From NCBI GenBank assembly GCA_019421365.1, contig JAHZFJ010000001.1, forward strand, positions 196,959-260,958: a DNA stretch of 64,000 bases, given 5' to 3'. The DNA is from Lachnospiraceae bacterium. Lineage in GTDB: Bacteria > Bacillota > Clostridia > Lachnospirales > Lachnospiraceae. The first letter of the stretch is position 1, and every line of letters starts with the position of its first letter. Of the stretch, positions 53,967-61,206 are shown piece by piece. The notes below the pieces were generated by a model. It ran no database searches, was not told the DNA's origin, and worked only from the letters and a program-made list of their open reading frames with translations. Position numbers and translations under genes: made by a program.

Positions 53967-54845
53967 ATGAAATATCAGATAATTAGTGATGGTTCTTGTG
54001 ATTTATCATTAGAATTTGCAAAAGAGAAAGGTCTTGAGATAGTACCATTCTATGTTTCTTTTGATGGTGAAAATTATTACAAAGAAGGTCTTGAAGTTGA
54101 CCACTTTGAATTTTATAATAAAATGATAGAGGAACATGTATACCCGAAAACCTCTTTACCATCAGTTCAAGATTTTGTCGATGTCTTCTCTAAGTATGCA
54201 GAAGATGCTATCCCTATGATTTGCATCTGCATTACAACCAAATTCAGTGGTTCCTATCAATCTGCATGCAATGCAAAAGAAATTGTTTTAGAGAAATATC
54301 CAAATGCAGTAATAACTGTGATAGATTCAATGGTTAATACTGTTTTACAAGGTTTATATGTACAAGAAGCACTTCGTATGCAAGCAGATGGTGTTTCTTA
54401 TGAAGAGGCAATCGCTCATCTTGAACGTATTAAATCCACTGGCCGCATCATCTTCACCATCGGAAGTATGGATTATTTGAAAAAGGGCGGACGTATGGGC
54501 AAACTCTTAACTTTCGCAAGTGATACACTAGGAATCAAACCTTTGATAGTATTGAAAGAAGGAGAAATCTTCCCTGCTGGAATTACTAGAAGTCGTGAGA
54601 AGTCAAAGAGAAAATTAATTGATATAGCACAGGATCATTTCAAGAAAATTGATGAAGATCCAGAAACTTATTCCTTTGCAGTTGGTACAGGAATTGATTT
54701 TGAAGAAGCTGAGAAGTTCAAAGATATGGTCGACGAAGGCCTCGGTATTAAGGTGCCAACAATTGGTCGTATTGGTGTTACAATAGGAACACATACAGGG
54801 CCACACCCAATTGGTATGGGATTTATTAAGAAATATGATGCATAG
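53967..54845 (+). CDS. DegV-family fatty-acid-binding protein
   Basis: The 292-residue protein has the DegV fold: the N-terminal ISDGSCDLS, the TSLPSVQDF motif, ITTKFSGSYQSA, then the second domain with IGSMDYLKKGGRMGK and GTHTGPHPIG at the C-terminus. DegV proteins bind a fatty acid and work as FakB partners of the FakA kinase, or have related roles. Two terminators lie downstream, so it is probably transcribed on its own. Confidence 0.93.
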   Translation: MKYQIISDGSCDLSLEFAKEKGLEIVPFYVSFDGENYYKEGLEVDHFEFYNKMIEEHVYPKTSLPSVQDFVDVFSKYAEDAIPMICICITTKFSGSYQSACNAKEIVLEKYPNAVITVIDSMVNTVLQGLYVQEALRMQADGVSYEEAIAHLERIKSTGRIIFTIGSMDYLKKGGRMGKLLTFASDTLGIKPLIVLKEGEIFPAGITRSREKSKRKLIDIAQDHFKKIDEDPETYSFAVGTGIDFEEAEKFKDMVDEGLGIKVPTIGRIGVTIGTHTGPHPIGMGFIKKYDA

Positions 54846-54911
54846 TATTTATAAAGATACATCTTACTTTGGTCTGGTTAAAAATGATAGGTGTTAATAA
54901 GAATTTATATG

Positions 54912-54954
54912 ATGAGGACGTAATCTTATATTTATAGGGTTCCGTCCTTATTTT
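54912..54954 (+). terminator. Terminator after degV
   Basis: ATGAGGACG (54912-54920) pairs with CGTCCTTAT (54943-54951) with one wobble and an AT-rich loop, running into TTTT (54951-54954). It follows the DegV stop by about 65 bp. Confidence 0.7.
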
Positions 54955-55011
54955 ATTGTAAAAAAAACTGATATCGGTGATTTAAATATAAGAATACAAT
55001 TAATGTACAGA

Positions 55012-55045
55012 GACTGCCAACGATTGTTACACGTTAGCAGTTTTT
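55012..55045 (+). terminator. Second terminator between degV and the GH3 gene
   Basis: ACTGC-C-AACG (55012-55021) pairs with CGTT-A-GCAGT (55031-55040) around a 9-nt loop and is followed by a run of T (55040-55045). Nothing coding precedes it closely, so it may close a short RNA transcribed from about 54955 on, or back up the first terminator. The rest of the 380-bp gap, up to 55227, is AT-rich and shows only a TTGACA with no good -10. Confidence 0.65.
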
Positions 55046-55227
55046 TGTCTTTTTAAATAAATGTAATTATGAACATATTTATATTTAAAATGTTTAGAAT
55101 ATATAAATAATATATCAAAAAAATAAATACCAAATATTGACAAATGCGATTCCATGGGTTAACTTATATATAAACACAAAATATAAATGTATAAAATGTA
55201 CGATTGTTAAGAGAGGAAACAGGGAGC

Positions 55228-56721
55228 ATGAACAAAGAGAGAAATAATGAGGATAGCTATAAAAAAAATATAAAAAGATACCTTTACATAGTATTAATGG
55301 AGGTTTTTGCAGTTGGGTTCGCATTGATTTTGTTAGGAGAATACAAAGGAGCAACTGATAGTAGTAAAATTGCGGGTAAAGTAACTGGTAATGACGTAGT
55401 AGCGGCTTCTATTCTACAGTCAGAGCAAGAAACGACTAAGGCTGAGAAGGAGCCGGTAAATGATAACAATGACTCTACTTCGAATGACGTTAAAGAGAAT
55501 CAAATGACGATTGATTTTACAGATAATGCGGAAGGAACAGATAATACAGAAGTTACAGATAATGCAGTGGGTACAGCTAGTACAAGTGAAGATCCAGATA
55601 GTAGTGAAGGAGAAAATACTGTAACGGAAGATAAAGCAACAGAAATGAAGTTAACTAATAAGGAAAAGCAAGAATTAAAAGAAGTGAATGAAATAATCGA
55701 GAACATGACTCTTGAAGAAAAAATATGCCAGATGTTCATCGTTTCACCTGAAGAATTAACGAATTATTATAATGTAACAGTAGCAGGCACGAACACGAAG
55801 AATGCAATCGATAAGTATCATGTTGCTGGTGTCATATATTTCTCAGGTAATATTAAGAGTGCGAGCCAGCTTACGAAACTGCTTACGAATACGCAGCAAT
55901 ATGCAACTGCAAACAATGGGATACCTATGTTCCTTGGAATTGATGAAGAGGGTGGAGAAGTGGCTAGAATTGCTAATAATCCTACGTTTAATGTTACCAA
56001 GTTCGATAATTTATCAACGGTATCATCTAAAGAAGAAGCGTATAAGATTGGTAGCACTATTGGAGAATATCTGAGTAAATATGGTTTTAATCTAGATTTT
56101 GCTCCAACTTCAGATGTTTTGACGAATAAAAAGAATACGGTTGTAAAGAATCGTTCTTTTAGTTCTTCATCTAAGATAGTAGTAGAATATGCTAGTGCAT
56201 ATGCTCAGGGGCTTAATGATGAGGGAATGTATGCTAGCTATAAGCATTTTCCAGGGCATGGGGCTACAGCTGAAGATTCTCATGAAGGATTTGCGTATAC
56301 TGACAAGACATATGAACAATTAGAAAAAGAAGATCTTGCACCTTTTATTGATGGAATTAAGAATGGAATAGACATGATTATGGTTGGTCATATTTCGGTA
56401 CCGAAGGTGATTGGTGATAATACTCCAAGTTCATTATCAAAAGTAATGGTTACTGATATTCTACGTATGAAGTTAGGATATGAAGGTGTTATTATTACAG
56501 ATGCCATGAATATGGGAGCAATCAGCAAGAATTACACGATTGAACAATCAACAACGGCAGCTGTAAAAGCAGGGTGTGATCTTATCCTTATGCCAGCTGA
56601 TTTTCGAAAAGCTTACAACGGTTTGTTGAAAGCAGTTAAGAATGGTGAAATTAGCGAAAAACAAATAGAGGATTCGGTTAGAAGAGTATTGCTATTAAAG
56701 AAAAAGAGAATGGAATGGTAA
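55228..56721 (+). CDS. Membrane-anchored glycoside hydrolase family 3 (NagZ-like beta-N-acetylhexosaminidase)
   Basis: The 497-residue protein has an N-terminal membrane helix (about 20-40), a low-complexity acidic Thr/Asn/Asp linker (about 65-150), and a family 3 catalytic domain: IDEEGGEVARI, YKHFPGHGATAEDSHEG (the KHFPGHG motif with the His-Asp pair used by NagZ), and VIITDAMNMGAI with the nucleophilic Asp. It likely removes GlcNAc from cell-wall fragments outside the membrane. ATG 55228 is preceded by GAGAGGA 10 bp upstream. An extension from TTG 55204 has no site. Confidence 0.9.
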   Translation: MNKERNNEDSYKKNIKRYLYIVLMEVFAVGFALILLGEYKGATDSSKIAGKVTGNDVVAASILQSEQETTKAEKEPVNDNNDSTSNDVKENQMTIDFTDNAEGTDNTEVTDNAVGTASTSEDPDSSEGENTVTEDKATEMKLTNKEKQELKEVNEIIENMTLEEKICQMFIVSPEELTNYYNVTVAGTNTKNAIDKYHVAGVIYFSGNIKSASQLTKLLTNTQQYATANNGIPMFLGIDEEGGEVARIANNPTFNVTKFDNLSTVSSKEEAYKIGSTIGEYLSKYGFNLDFAPTSDVLTNKKNTVVKNRSFSSSSKIVVEYASAYAQGLNDEGMYASYKHFPGHGATAEDSHEGFAYTDKTYEQLEKEDLAPFIDGIKNGIDMIMVGHISVPKVIGDNTPSSLSKVMVTDILRMKLGYEGVIITDAMNMGAISKNYTIEQSTTAAVKAGCDLILMPADFRKAYNGLLKAVKNGEISEKQIEDSVRRVLLLKKKRMEW

Positions 56722-56825
56722 AACAGGAATTATAAAAACAGAAATGGTAATAATAAAGAGAATTTATAAGTATATGGAAGCTGATCGAAAATATTCATAT
56801 TTTTTAAAAAAATATAAAAAAATGC

Positions 56826-56854
56826 TTGCAAAAGAAAATATTCTGTGTTATCAT
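56826..56854 (+). promoter_or_regulatory. tRNA-Glu promoter
   Basis: TTGCAA (56826-56831) and TATCAT (56849-56854) are spaced by 17 bp, and transcription would start about 8 bases before the tRNA. This is what a stable RNA gene requires. Confidence 0.7.
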
Positions 56855-56868
56855 TAACTTCGTTGTAA

Positions 56869-56940
56869 GGCTCGTTGGTCAAGCGGTCAAGACGCCGCCC
56901 TCTCACGGCGGAAACACGGGTTCGATTCCCGTACGAGCTG
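56869..56940 (+). tRNA. tRNA-Glu (anticodon CTC)
   Basis: A 72-base cloverleaf with acceptor arms GGCTCGT and ACGAGCT (first pair G-U), discriminator G, a D arm (GTCAAGCGGTCAAGAC), an anticodon stem CCGCC/GGCGG with loop CTCTCAC (anticodon CTC), and a T arm CGGGTTCGATTCCCG. CCA is not encoded. Codon GAG would be read. Its 3' end is a common integration site, and unusual DNA begins right after it. Confidence 0.96.
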
Positions 56941-56957
56941 TTAATGAAACCTATTAG

Positions 56958-57020
56958 AAAGGCAATTCGAGTACTGGACAAATAATAGGTAATCAAATAG
57001 GTAATCAAACGGTAAAATAA
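56958..57020 (+). pseudogene. Possible remnant of an integrase C-terminal tail
   Basis: A frame without start, open from just after the tRNA, ends with the peptide GNQIGNQTVK and TAA at 57018-57020. It contains a doubled 12-bp unit AATAGGTAATCA (56984-56995 and 56996-57007). A strong terminator directly follows. The look is of the end of a gene whose front part was lost when the element integrated or excised at tRNA-Glu. The assignment to integrase is a guess from location and style. Confidence 0.3.
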
Positions 57021-57059
57021 GCACACTTATGCTGATAGTTAGGGTGTGTTTATTTTTTT
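57015..57059 (+). terminator. Strong terminator just after the remnant tail
   Basis: AAATAAGCACAC (57015-57026) pairs with GTGTGTTTATTT (57044-57055) over 12 bp with one wobble, and the 3' arm runs into a T stretch (57053-57059). Its position at the stop codon of the remnant shows this once terminated a real gene. Confidence 0.8.
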
Positions 57060-57136
57060 GTTTGAAATAATCTTGAAAATAATTGCTAACAATATTGGTG
57101 ATTCTTTATTATCTCTCAAATCAAATGGAGGTTTAA

Positions 57137-57664
57137 ATGAAGAAAAAATTAATAATTGTTATGACAAGTATAATCGTTACAATTCTAACTACGATCATTA
57201 TATTTTATATGACACAAACTAATAGTAAGCCACAAGAGCAATATCTATACTACGAACAATCAACATACATAGTGTCCGGAAATATGACGGTTGAATTCGT
57301 AAACGATACACTACAAGCTATCAATATAATCCCTAGCGTCCTTTTAAGCGACTTTTTTAACGATGGCTGGCAATTTATCATATGTAACTCTAAAGAGGCT
57401 TATTATGGTCTATGTGACACTAAAAATAAGGTTATATATATCTATTACCAACAACATGATGATACATTGACTATTGCCGACACTGTATTACATGAGTTTG
57501 GTCATTACTATGACTGTTCAAATGGTTGGATATCTAGTTCGGATGAGATAATGAAAATTTACAATGAACGTTTATATGTCGATCCAAAACGAGATGATAA
57601 CTATTGTTATACAAACCCTAAAGAATTATATGCGTGTATGTTTAGAGACAAATATAGTCAGTAA
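57137..57664 (+). CDS. Membrane-anchored putative zinc metallopeptidase (HEFGH motif)
   Basis: The 175-residue protein has an N-terminal membrane helix or signal anchor (about 5-26) and an outward-facing domain with the zinc motif VLHEFGHYYDCSNG (HExxH) near 119-132, and a following CYTNPKELYACMF segment in which Glu of NPKEL may be the third ligand. This arrangement resembles the small toxin-like metalloproteases of Firmicutes (ATLF-like family), but length and sequence are too limited to name it. TGGAGGTTTAA precedes ATG 57137, and a TTGCTA/TATTAT promoter may lie at 57083-57112. Confidence 0.6.
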   Translation: MKKKLIIVMTSIIVTILTTIIIFYMTQTNSKPQEQYLYYEQSTYIVSGNMTVEFVNDTLQAINIIPSVLLSDFFNDGWQFIICNSKEAYYGLCDTKNKVIYIYYQQHDDTLTIADTVLHEFGHYYDCSNGWISSSDEIMKIYNERLYVDPKRDDNYCYTNPKELYACMFRDKYSQ

Positions 57665-57728
57665 TCTTGTAAAATAAGGAATTATATAGTAAACTGTAGT
57701 TAATTAATTACAAAGCGAGGGTTTGGGA

Positions 57729-58145
57729 ATGAATATTGATCAAGAAGATATCAGTAAAAAAAGTCCAATGATAGCACTAATATTGTGTTTATTATTCGGA
57801 AAATTAGGAGCGCATCGTTTCTATGTAGGAAAATATGTTACAGGAGTCATCTATTTGCTTGTTGGAGGCACTTCTATAATATTCGATATTTTTGGATTTG
57901 GGTACGCTTTTCTTGCCAATATAGTTTATATGTTGTTTATGCTTGTAGATATTTATGCTCTATATTCCAATACGTTTACAGATGGTAGAGGTAAGGTTGT
58001 CATGGAAAGTGATGTGCTAGTCTATGATAGCGAAGCACAAAGAAATCAAATTCTTTTTGATAGGAAACTTAACAAGATTATTATAATATTAGTTGGTATT
58101 GCTGCCTATATAGCGTATATGATAATAAGTAACTATGTATTATAG
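57729..58145 (+). CDS. TM2-domain membrane protein
   Basis: The 138-residue protein begins with a short polar end and the TM2 motif KSPMIALILCLLFGKLGAHRFYVG (core FGKLGAHRFYVGK), then two to three membrane helices. The TM2 family is found in bacteria and eukaryotes with poorly known function. ATG 57729 has GCGAGGG upstream; TTG 57723 is an alternative start. A terminator follows at 58175. Confidence 0.8.
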   Translation: MNIDQEDISKKSPMIALILCLLFGKLGAHRFYVGKYVTGVIYLLVGGTSIIFDIFGFGYAFLANIVYMLFMLVDIYALYSNTFTDGRGKVVMESDVLVYDSEAQRNQILFDRKLNKIIIILVGIAAYIAYMIISNYVL

Positions 58146-58174
58146 GTGTTAAAATTCAAATTTACATAATATAT

Positions 58175-58204
58175 AAGGTACCCTAATTCAGGGCACCTTT
58201 TTTG
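58175..58204 (+). terminator. Terminator after the TM2 gene
   Basis: AAGGT-A-CCCT (58175-58184) pairs with AGGG-C-ACCTT (58190-58199), with one mismatch, followed by a T run (58198-58203). It ends the metallopeptidase-TM2 unit. Confidence 0.7.
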
Positions 58205-58286
58205 TTGCAACAATCCAAAAGGTTTTTCACCTTAGCTCGTAAGAGTTAAGAAAGAACTTATATATTATAACTTATATATTAAAGTG

Positions 58287-58354
58287 TGTTAATTTATCTG
58301 CACGAAACTGTCGCCACAACTATAGGTCATGTTAATTTATCTGCACGAAATTGT
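58287..58354. repeat. Pair of 25-bp direct repeats, IS-end-like
   Basis: TGTTAATTTATCTGCACGAA (first 20 bases) plus AyTGT occurs twice, at 58287-58311 and 58330-58354, with a period of 43 bp and one mismatch. Repeats that begin with TGT and recur near each other are seen at the ends of IS21-type insertion sequences. No transposase is nearby. It may be a left-over end of a lost insertion. Confidence 0.55.
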
Positions 58355-58744
58355 ATATTGTATAAATTTGTAATATTAAGGAATGGGTTACGGCGAACAA
58401 TGCAAGAAATAAAAATACATAGTAGATGATACAATCCTTACCCATATTTAAGGCGATAAACACACGTAAACGAAGAAATAAGACAGTTTTAGGCATTAGG
58501 CTTATAAGTTTACCTTAAAGCGTAATATGACGTTAATTCAAGCGTTCTCCCTTTATGGCTAACGGGGGTATTTTACATTATCACGGCCTTGATTTATTAC
58601 GGTAACCTGGCTATCTGTTCCATCCACACCTCACATAAAAAACTCAACTCCGATGATAAATTTGGTTATAAGATCACATAGCGAAAAATTCCGCCGTGAA
58701 AATGGGGGGCACTGAAACAGTCCTACCCTAATACACAGTACGCC
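58355..58744. other. 390-bp region without a gene
   Basis: This stretch between the direct repeats and the XRE terminator is less AT-rich than its surroundings (for example around 58540-58640 and 58690-58720) and contains no convincing reading frame or RNA. It could be eroded coding DNA from a mobile element. I see nothing definite in it. Confidence 0.4.
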
Positions 58745-58776
58745 AAAAAAATAGACCTACTATTTAAGTAGATCTA
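58745..58776 (-). terminator. Terminator of the XRE repressor gene (minus strand)
   Basis: Read on the minus strand, TAGATCTACT (58767-58776) pairs with AGTAGGTCTA (58752-58761), one wobble, followed by seven T (58745-58751 as A on the plus strand). It ends ten bases beyond the repressor stop. Confidence 0.85.
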
Positions 58777-58785
58777 CTAAAAATA

Positions 58786-58998
58786 CTATTCTTTTTCTTT
58801 AGCATATTCTAAAATATCTCCTGGTTGGCAATCCAACAACTCGCATAAAGTAGAAATGTTATCCCAAGAAATCATTTCATTATTTCTAATTTTTTGAATC
58901 GTTGCCTCACCTAGTATTCTTTCTTTACGTAACCGGTATGTTGAATATCCTTCTTCCTTTAGCATTTGCAATATGTCGCATTTAAAGAGAACAGGCAT
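58786..58998 (-). CDS. Small XRE-type transcriptional repressor
   Basis: The 70-residue protein is a single Cro/CI-type helix-turn-helix: LFKCDILQMLKEEGYSTYRL, then a recognition helix (GEATIQKIRNN) and ISTLCELLDCQPGDILEY. It has no effector domain. It is transcribed leftwards from a promoter at 59022-59049 with three operators in the intergenic region, so it probably represses both itself and the rightward small-gene operon, in the style of a phage or ICE switch. Confidence 0.88.
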   Translation of the reverse strand: MPVLFKCDILQMLKEEGYSTYRLRKERILGEATIQKIRNNEMISWDNISTLCELLDCQPGDILEYAKEKE

Positions 58999-59021
58999 CT
59001 TATCACCTTCTTTCTATTAAT

Positions 59022-59127
59022 ATTATACCACATTATGCACTAATTACAAGTGTATAATATCAACAAAATATACACTTAAATATTGTGTATGTTTACTATT
59101 GATATACACAAGATACAAGTGTACAAT
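59022..59127. promoter_or_regulatory. Divergent promoter region with three 21-bp operators
   Basis: Leftward promoter: minus-strand TTGTAA (59044-59049) and TATAAT (59022-59027), 16 bp spacing. Rightward promoter: TTGATA (59099-59104) and TACAAT (59122-59127), 17 bp. Three imperfect 21-bp palindromes of the form ATACAC-N9-GTGTAT lie at 59035-59055, 59070-59090 and 59104-59124, 34 to 35 bp apart. The outer ones overlap the two promoters. Together with the XRE gene this forms a compact genetic switch. Confidence 0.8.
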
Positions 59128-59180
59128 ACATACATAAGCAAAACGTAATCAAGCCAAACAAAGCGGAGGAGAAAGAAAAT

Positions 59181-59405
59181 ATGGATTATAAAGAAATGTT
59201 CAAAGATGTTCAGTGTGTAACTTGTTTTGATAAGTTCGTTTTAGAATATTTTATTGAAGATTGTTTCGTACAATGCGAAAAGACATCTGACAAAATCAGT
59301 ATCAGTGTAAAATACTTATCATTAGATGATGAAAAACAAAGGAAAGATTGGTATAAAAAGAACATATTAAGTCTTCCTTTATATCAATCATTTGTAAATC
59401 AATAA
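59181..59405 (+). CDS. Small hypothetical protein, first gene right of the XRE switch
   Basis: The 74-residue protein is acidic, with several Cys and aromatic residues (CVTCFDKFVLEYFIEDCFV near 12-30) and no membrane segment. It has no family that I recognise. A GCGGAGGAGAAAG site gives it strong translation from ATG 59181, about 55 bp past the -10 of the operator-controlled promoter. In phage-like switches the first gene can be an early regulatory protein, but this is not shown. Confidence 0.6.
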   Translation: MDYKEMFKDVQCVTCFDKFVLEYFIEDCFVQCEKTSDKISISVKYLSLDDEKQRKDWYKKNILSLPLYQSFVNQ

Positions 59406-59422
59406 GAATCGAGGTTAAGCAC

Positions 59423-59602
59423 ATGATTTTTCTATCTAACAGATACGCAAAGGTGTACAGCCACAAGGGGTACGACATTTGTACCCTAAGGGTAGCCAAT
59501 CCATCAAACGGTGATAGCCTAGCATATGTAATAGACAGTATAGATTTTATAGGACAAGAATTCAATGATGTAGAGGACGCAATAGCAGCAATTAACCGAT
59601 AA
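59423..59602 (+). CDS. Small hypothetical protein, 59 residues
   Basis: The 59-residue reading frame (MIFLSNRYAKVYSHKGYDIC ... AIAAINR) is preceded by GAGGTTAAGCAC and fits tightly between its neighbours: 17 bp after the preceding stop and 26 bp before the next start. The codons have the same bias as the neighbours, and no membrane segment is seen. Function unknown. The C-terminus (FNDVEDAIAAI) is likely helical. Confidence 0.55.
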   Translation: MIFLSNRYAKVYSHKGYDICTLRVANPSNGDSLAYVIDSIDFIGQEFNDVEDAIAAINR

Positions 59603-59628
59603 TAATAGGAATGTAGGAGGACAAGTAT

Positions 59629-59991
59629 ATGTACAATGTAGTTGAAAAAATGGTAGAGGTACAAGATTGTATATGGGGTTACGTAAGTGCAGCAACTAAG
59701 GTAACACACACCCTGAGAAAAGGTGGAGTGCAGGAACATATTATACTCGGACTGGAACTCGAAATTGATGGCGTTGAATCTGGATCATGGTTCATCTTTA
59801 AGGATTATGAGGACAAGCTTACTAGAGATAATTTTATTATGTTCTTTTACGACCAAATTAAAGATGTCGAGATACATACAGATGTTATTACAATTACTCT
59901 TAAATCAGGTGAATATATGATTATCGAGAGTGTGTCAGAGGATTTAATCTCACAAGATAGATGGGACAAGATAGAGGAGGTAGAGGCATGA
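59629..59991 (+). CDS. Hypothetical protein of the accessory operon
   Basis: The 120-residue soluble protein is beta-rich with alternating hydrophobic and charged residues (EHIILGLELEIDGVESGSWF; DVITITLKSGEYMII) and a short helical C-terminus. No family is recognised. TGGAGGACAAGT-type Shine-Dalgarno (AGGAGGACA) precedes ATG 59629. Its stop overlaps the next small gene start by 4 bp, which implies co-translation. Confidence 0.55.
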   Translation: MYNVVEKMVEVQDCIWGYVSAATKVTHTLRKGGVQEHIILGLELEIDGVESGSWFIFKDYEDKLTRDNFIMFFYDQIKDVEIHTDVITITLKSGEYMIIESVSEDLISQDRWDKIEEVEA

Positions 59992-60140
59992 AACAATCAT
60001 ATACGTTTGCAGTAGTTACAAAGAATAATGAAGTGGTACAAGTAGGACATAGTGTAATCTATCAACCTAAAACGAAGCCGTTAAAAGGTGAAATTAAATG
60101 GTTCGACGATAGTAAGCTGATTAGGAGCAATGATAAATGA
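59988..60140 (+). CDS. Small hypothetical protein, 50 residues
   Basis: The 50-residue frame (MKQSYTFAVVTKNNEVVQVG ... DDSKLIRSNDK) begins in the ATGA overlap with the preceding gene, with AGGTAGAGG upstream. It is basic, with a beta-rich N-terminal half. No family is recognised. It is the last gene of the rightward unit and is followed within 10 bp by a terminator. Confidence 0.55.
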   Translation: MKQSYTFAVVTKNNEVVQVGHSVIYQPKTKPLKGEIKWFDDSKLIRSNDK

Positions 60141-60146
60141 GACAAA

Positions 60147-60186
60147 AAATATCTCCAGTAGTTTTGATGCTTTACTGGAGATATTT
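60147..60186. terminator. Bidirectional terminator between two convergent units
   Basis: AAATATCTCCAGTA (60147-60160) pairs perfectly with TACTGGAGATATTT (60173-60186), 14 bp, with A and T runs on both sides. It closes the small-gene operon from the left and the second XRE gene from the right. Confidence 0.85.
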
Positions 60187-60191
60187 ATGTA

Positions 60192-60806
60192 TTAAACAAT
60201 ATCGTTATTTAGTGTTGATGCTAGATAATTAGTGAATGCTGCATTAATATCAAGTAGAAACTTTTTGGTTTCTTCTGGATTTACAGAATTACTGTTTATT
60301 GCATGGAGAGGCAGTGACAACAAAGCACATGTTGTATTAAAGTTGCTATTAATATTCTTATTAAAAACATCTAATATGGATAGTAATTTATTCTTTTCAT
60401 CGATCGTAAGTGAATCATAGATAGAATAAATAGACTCTCTTATAATAAAGAATATTGCTGACAGTTGTTGCTTTTGTGATATATCTTGGCTTTGTGCTTC
60501 ACTGACTTCATTATCCTGTCGTTCTATAGCTACCCTTTCCAGATAGTTATTCAAATAATATTCAGCATCTTCAACGAAACATTCTTTGATGATTGAGATA
60601 ATTTCAAATAAATCTTTTTTCGAGATACTTTTTAATCGACCATTTTCTATTTGAGATAACCAACCTTTTGATTTTCCTATTCGTTCCGAAATTTCTTCAG
60701 CTGAGTAATTATCAAGCCTATCGTCTGGTATATAGTTTTTTCTTATAGTTTTAATGTAATCCCTAATATCAGGGTTTTCTACTAAATTAATTTTTTCTGG
60801 GAACAT
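60192..60806 (-). CDS. XRE-family regulator with C-terminal helical domain
   Basis: The 204-residue protein has a Cro/CI-type helix-turn-helix at about 37-70 (YSAEEISERIGKSKGWLSQI...ENG) and a mostly helical C-terminal part (about 85-204) of unknown role. ATG at 60806 (minus strand) is chosen since GGAGGATATC lies directly before it. An in-frame ATG at 60818 would overlap that site. A strong promoter (TTGACT, 17 bp, TATAAT) lies upstream. It is the second leftward repressor in this stretch. Confidence 0.8.
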   Translation of the reverse strand: MFPEKINLVENPDIRDYIKTIRKNYIPDDRLDNYSAEEISERIGKSKGWLSQIENGRLKSISKKDLFEIISIIKECFVEDAEYYLNNYLERVAIERQDNEVSEAQSQDISQKQQLSAIFFIIRESIYSIYDSLTIDEKNKLLSILDVFNKNINSNFNTTCALLSLPLHAINSNSVNPEETKKFLLDINAAFTNYLASTLNNDIV

Positions 60807-60838
60807 GATATCCTCCATAACACATGTATTTTCTTATT

Positions 60839-60958
60839 ATTATAATGTTAATGAAGCAGAAAGTCAATAATGAATGCTTATGAAATGATATATACTACAA
60901 TGGTTGTATTATTAGATTGTATTATTGTATTGACAAGGAAGAAATTGTGTGGTAACAT
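60839..60958. promoter_or_regulatory. Second divergent promoter region with repeats
   Basis: Leftward: TTGACT (minus strand 60862-60867), 17 bp, TATAAT (60839-60844). Rightward: TTGACA (60930-60935), 17 bp, TAACAT (60953-60958). Between them, TTGTATTATT occurs twice at 60904-60913 and 60917-60926, and ATATGGTAA repeats follow the rightward -10. These could be operators for the 204-residue repressor. Confidence 0.65.
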
Positions 60959-61206
60959 ATGGTAACAACACAGATATGGTAAGTATTCACATTATAAGCA
61001 GAGAGGAGGTAATAACATTAAGATTAGAGCACAACCAGTAACCTTAACAAAATGCAAAATAAAAAGGCCATAACGTCCCCACGTTAAAGCCTTAATGATT
61101 TAGACACTTAATAACCGTGTCCGATATAGTTGTAATTCGCTACTACAATTATAATAGGACTCCAAAAAGATTACAAGATGTAATCGTAAAATCAGGAGGA
61201 TATATG
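60959..61206 (+). other. Structured leader before the next gene
   Basis: This 248-bp leader holds two repeats ATATGGTAA, a very good AGAGGAGGT site at about 61002 without a following ATG, a hairpin AAGGC...TAACGT-CCCC-ACGTTA...GCCTT (61064-61093), and GACAC/GTGTC pairing further on. No gene is supported in it. It may regulate the operon below. Confidence 0.45.

Noticed and set aside
55130..55190. Promoter at TTGACA before the GH3 gene
   Set aside because: The only -10-like sequence is about 21 bp from it; spacing is too long for a confident call.
56730..57026. Minus-strand reading frame over tRNA-Glu
   Set aside because: It is the mirror image of the tRNA and its flanks, with no ribosome-binding site; such frames are a known artefact.
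61000..61062. Short frame after AGAGGAGGT using ATT as start
   Set aside because: ATT starts are rare and the frame has only 18 codons; more likely a leftover or leader signal.
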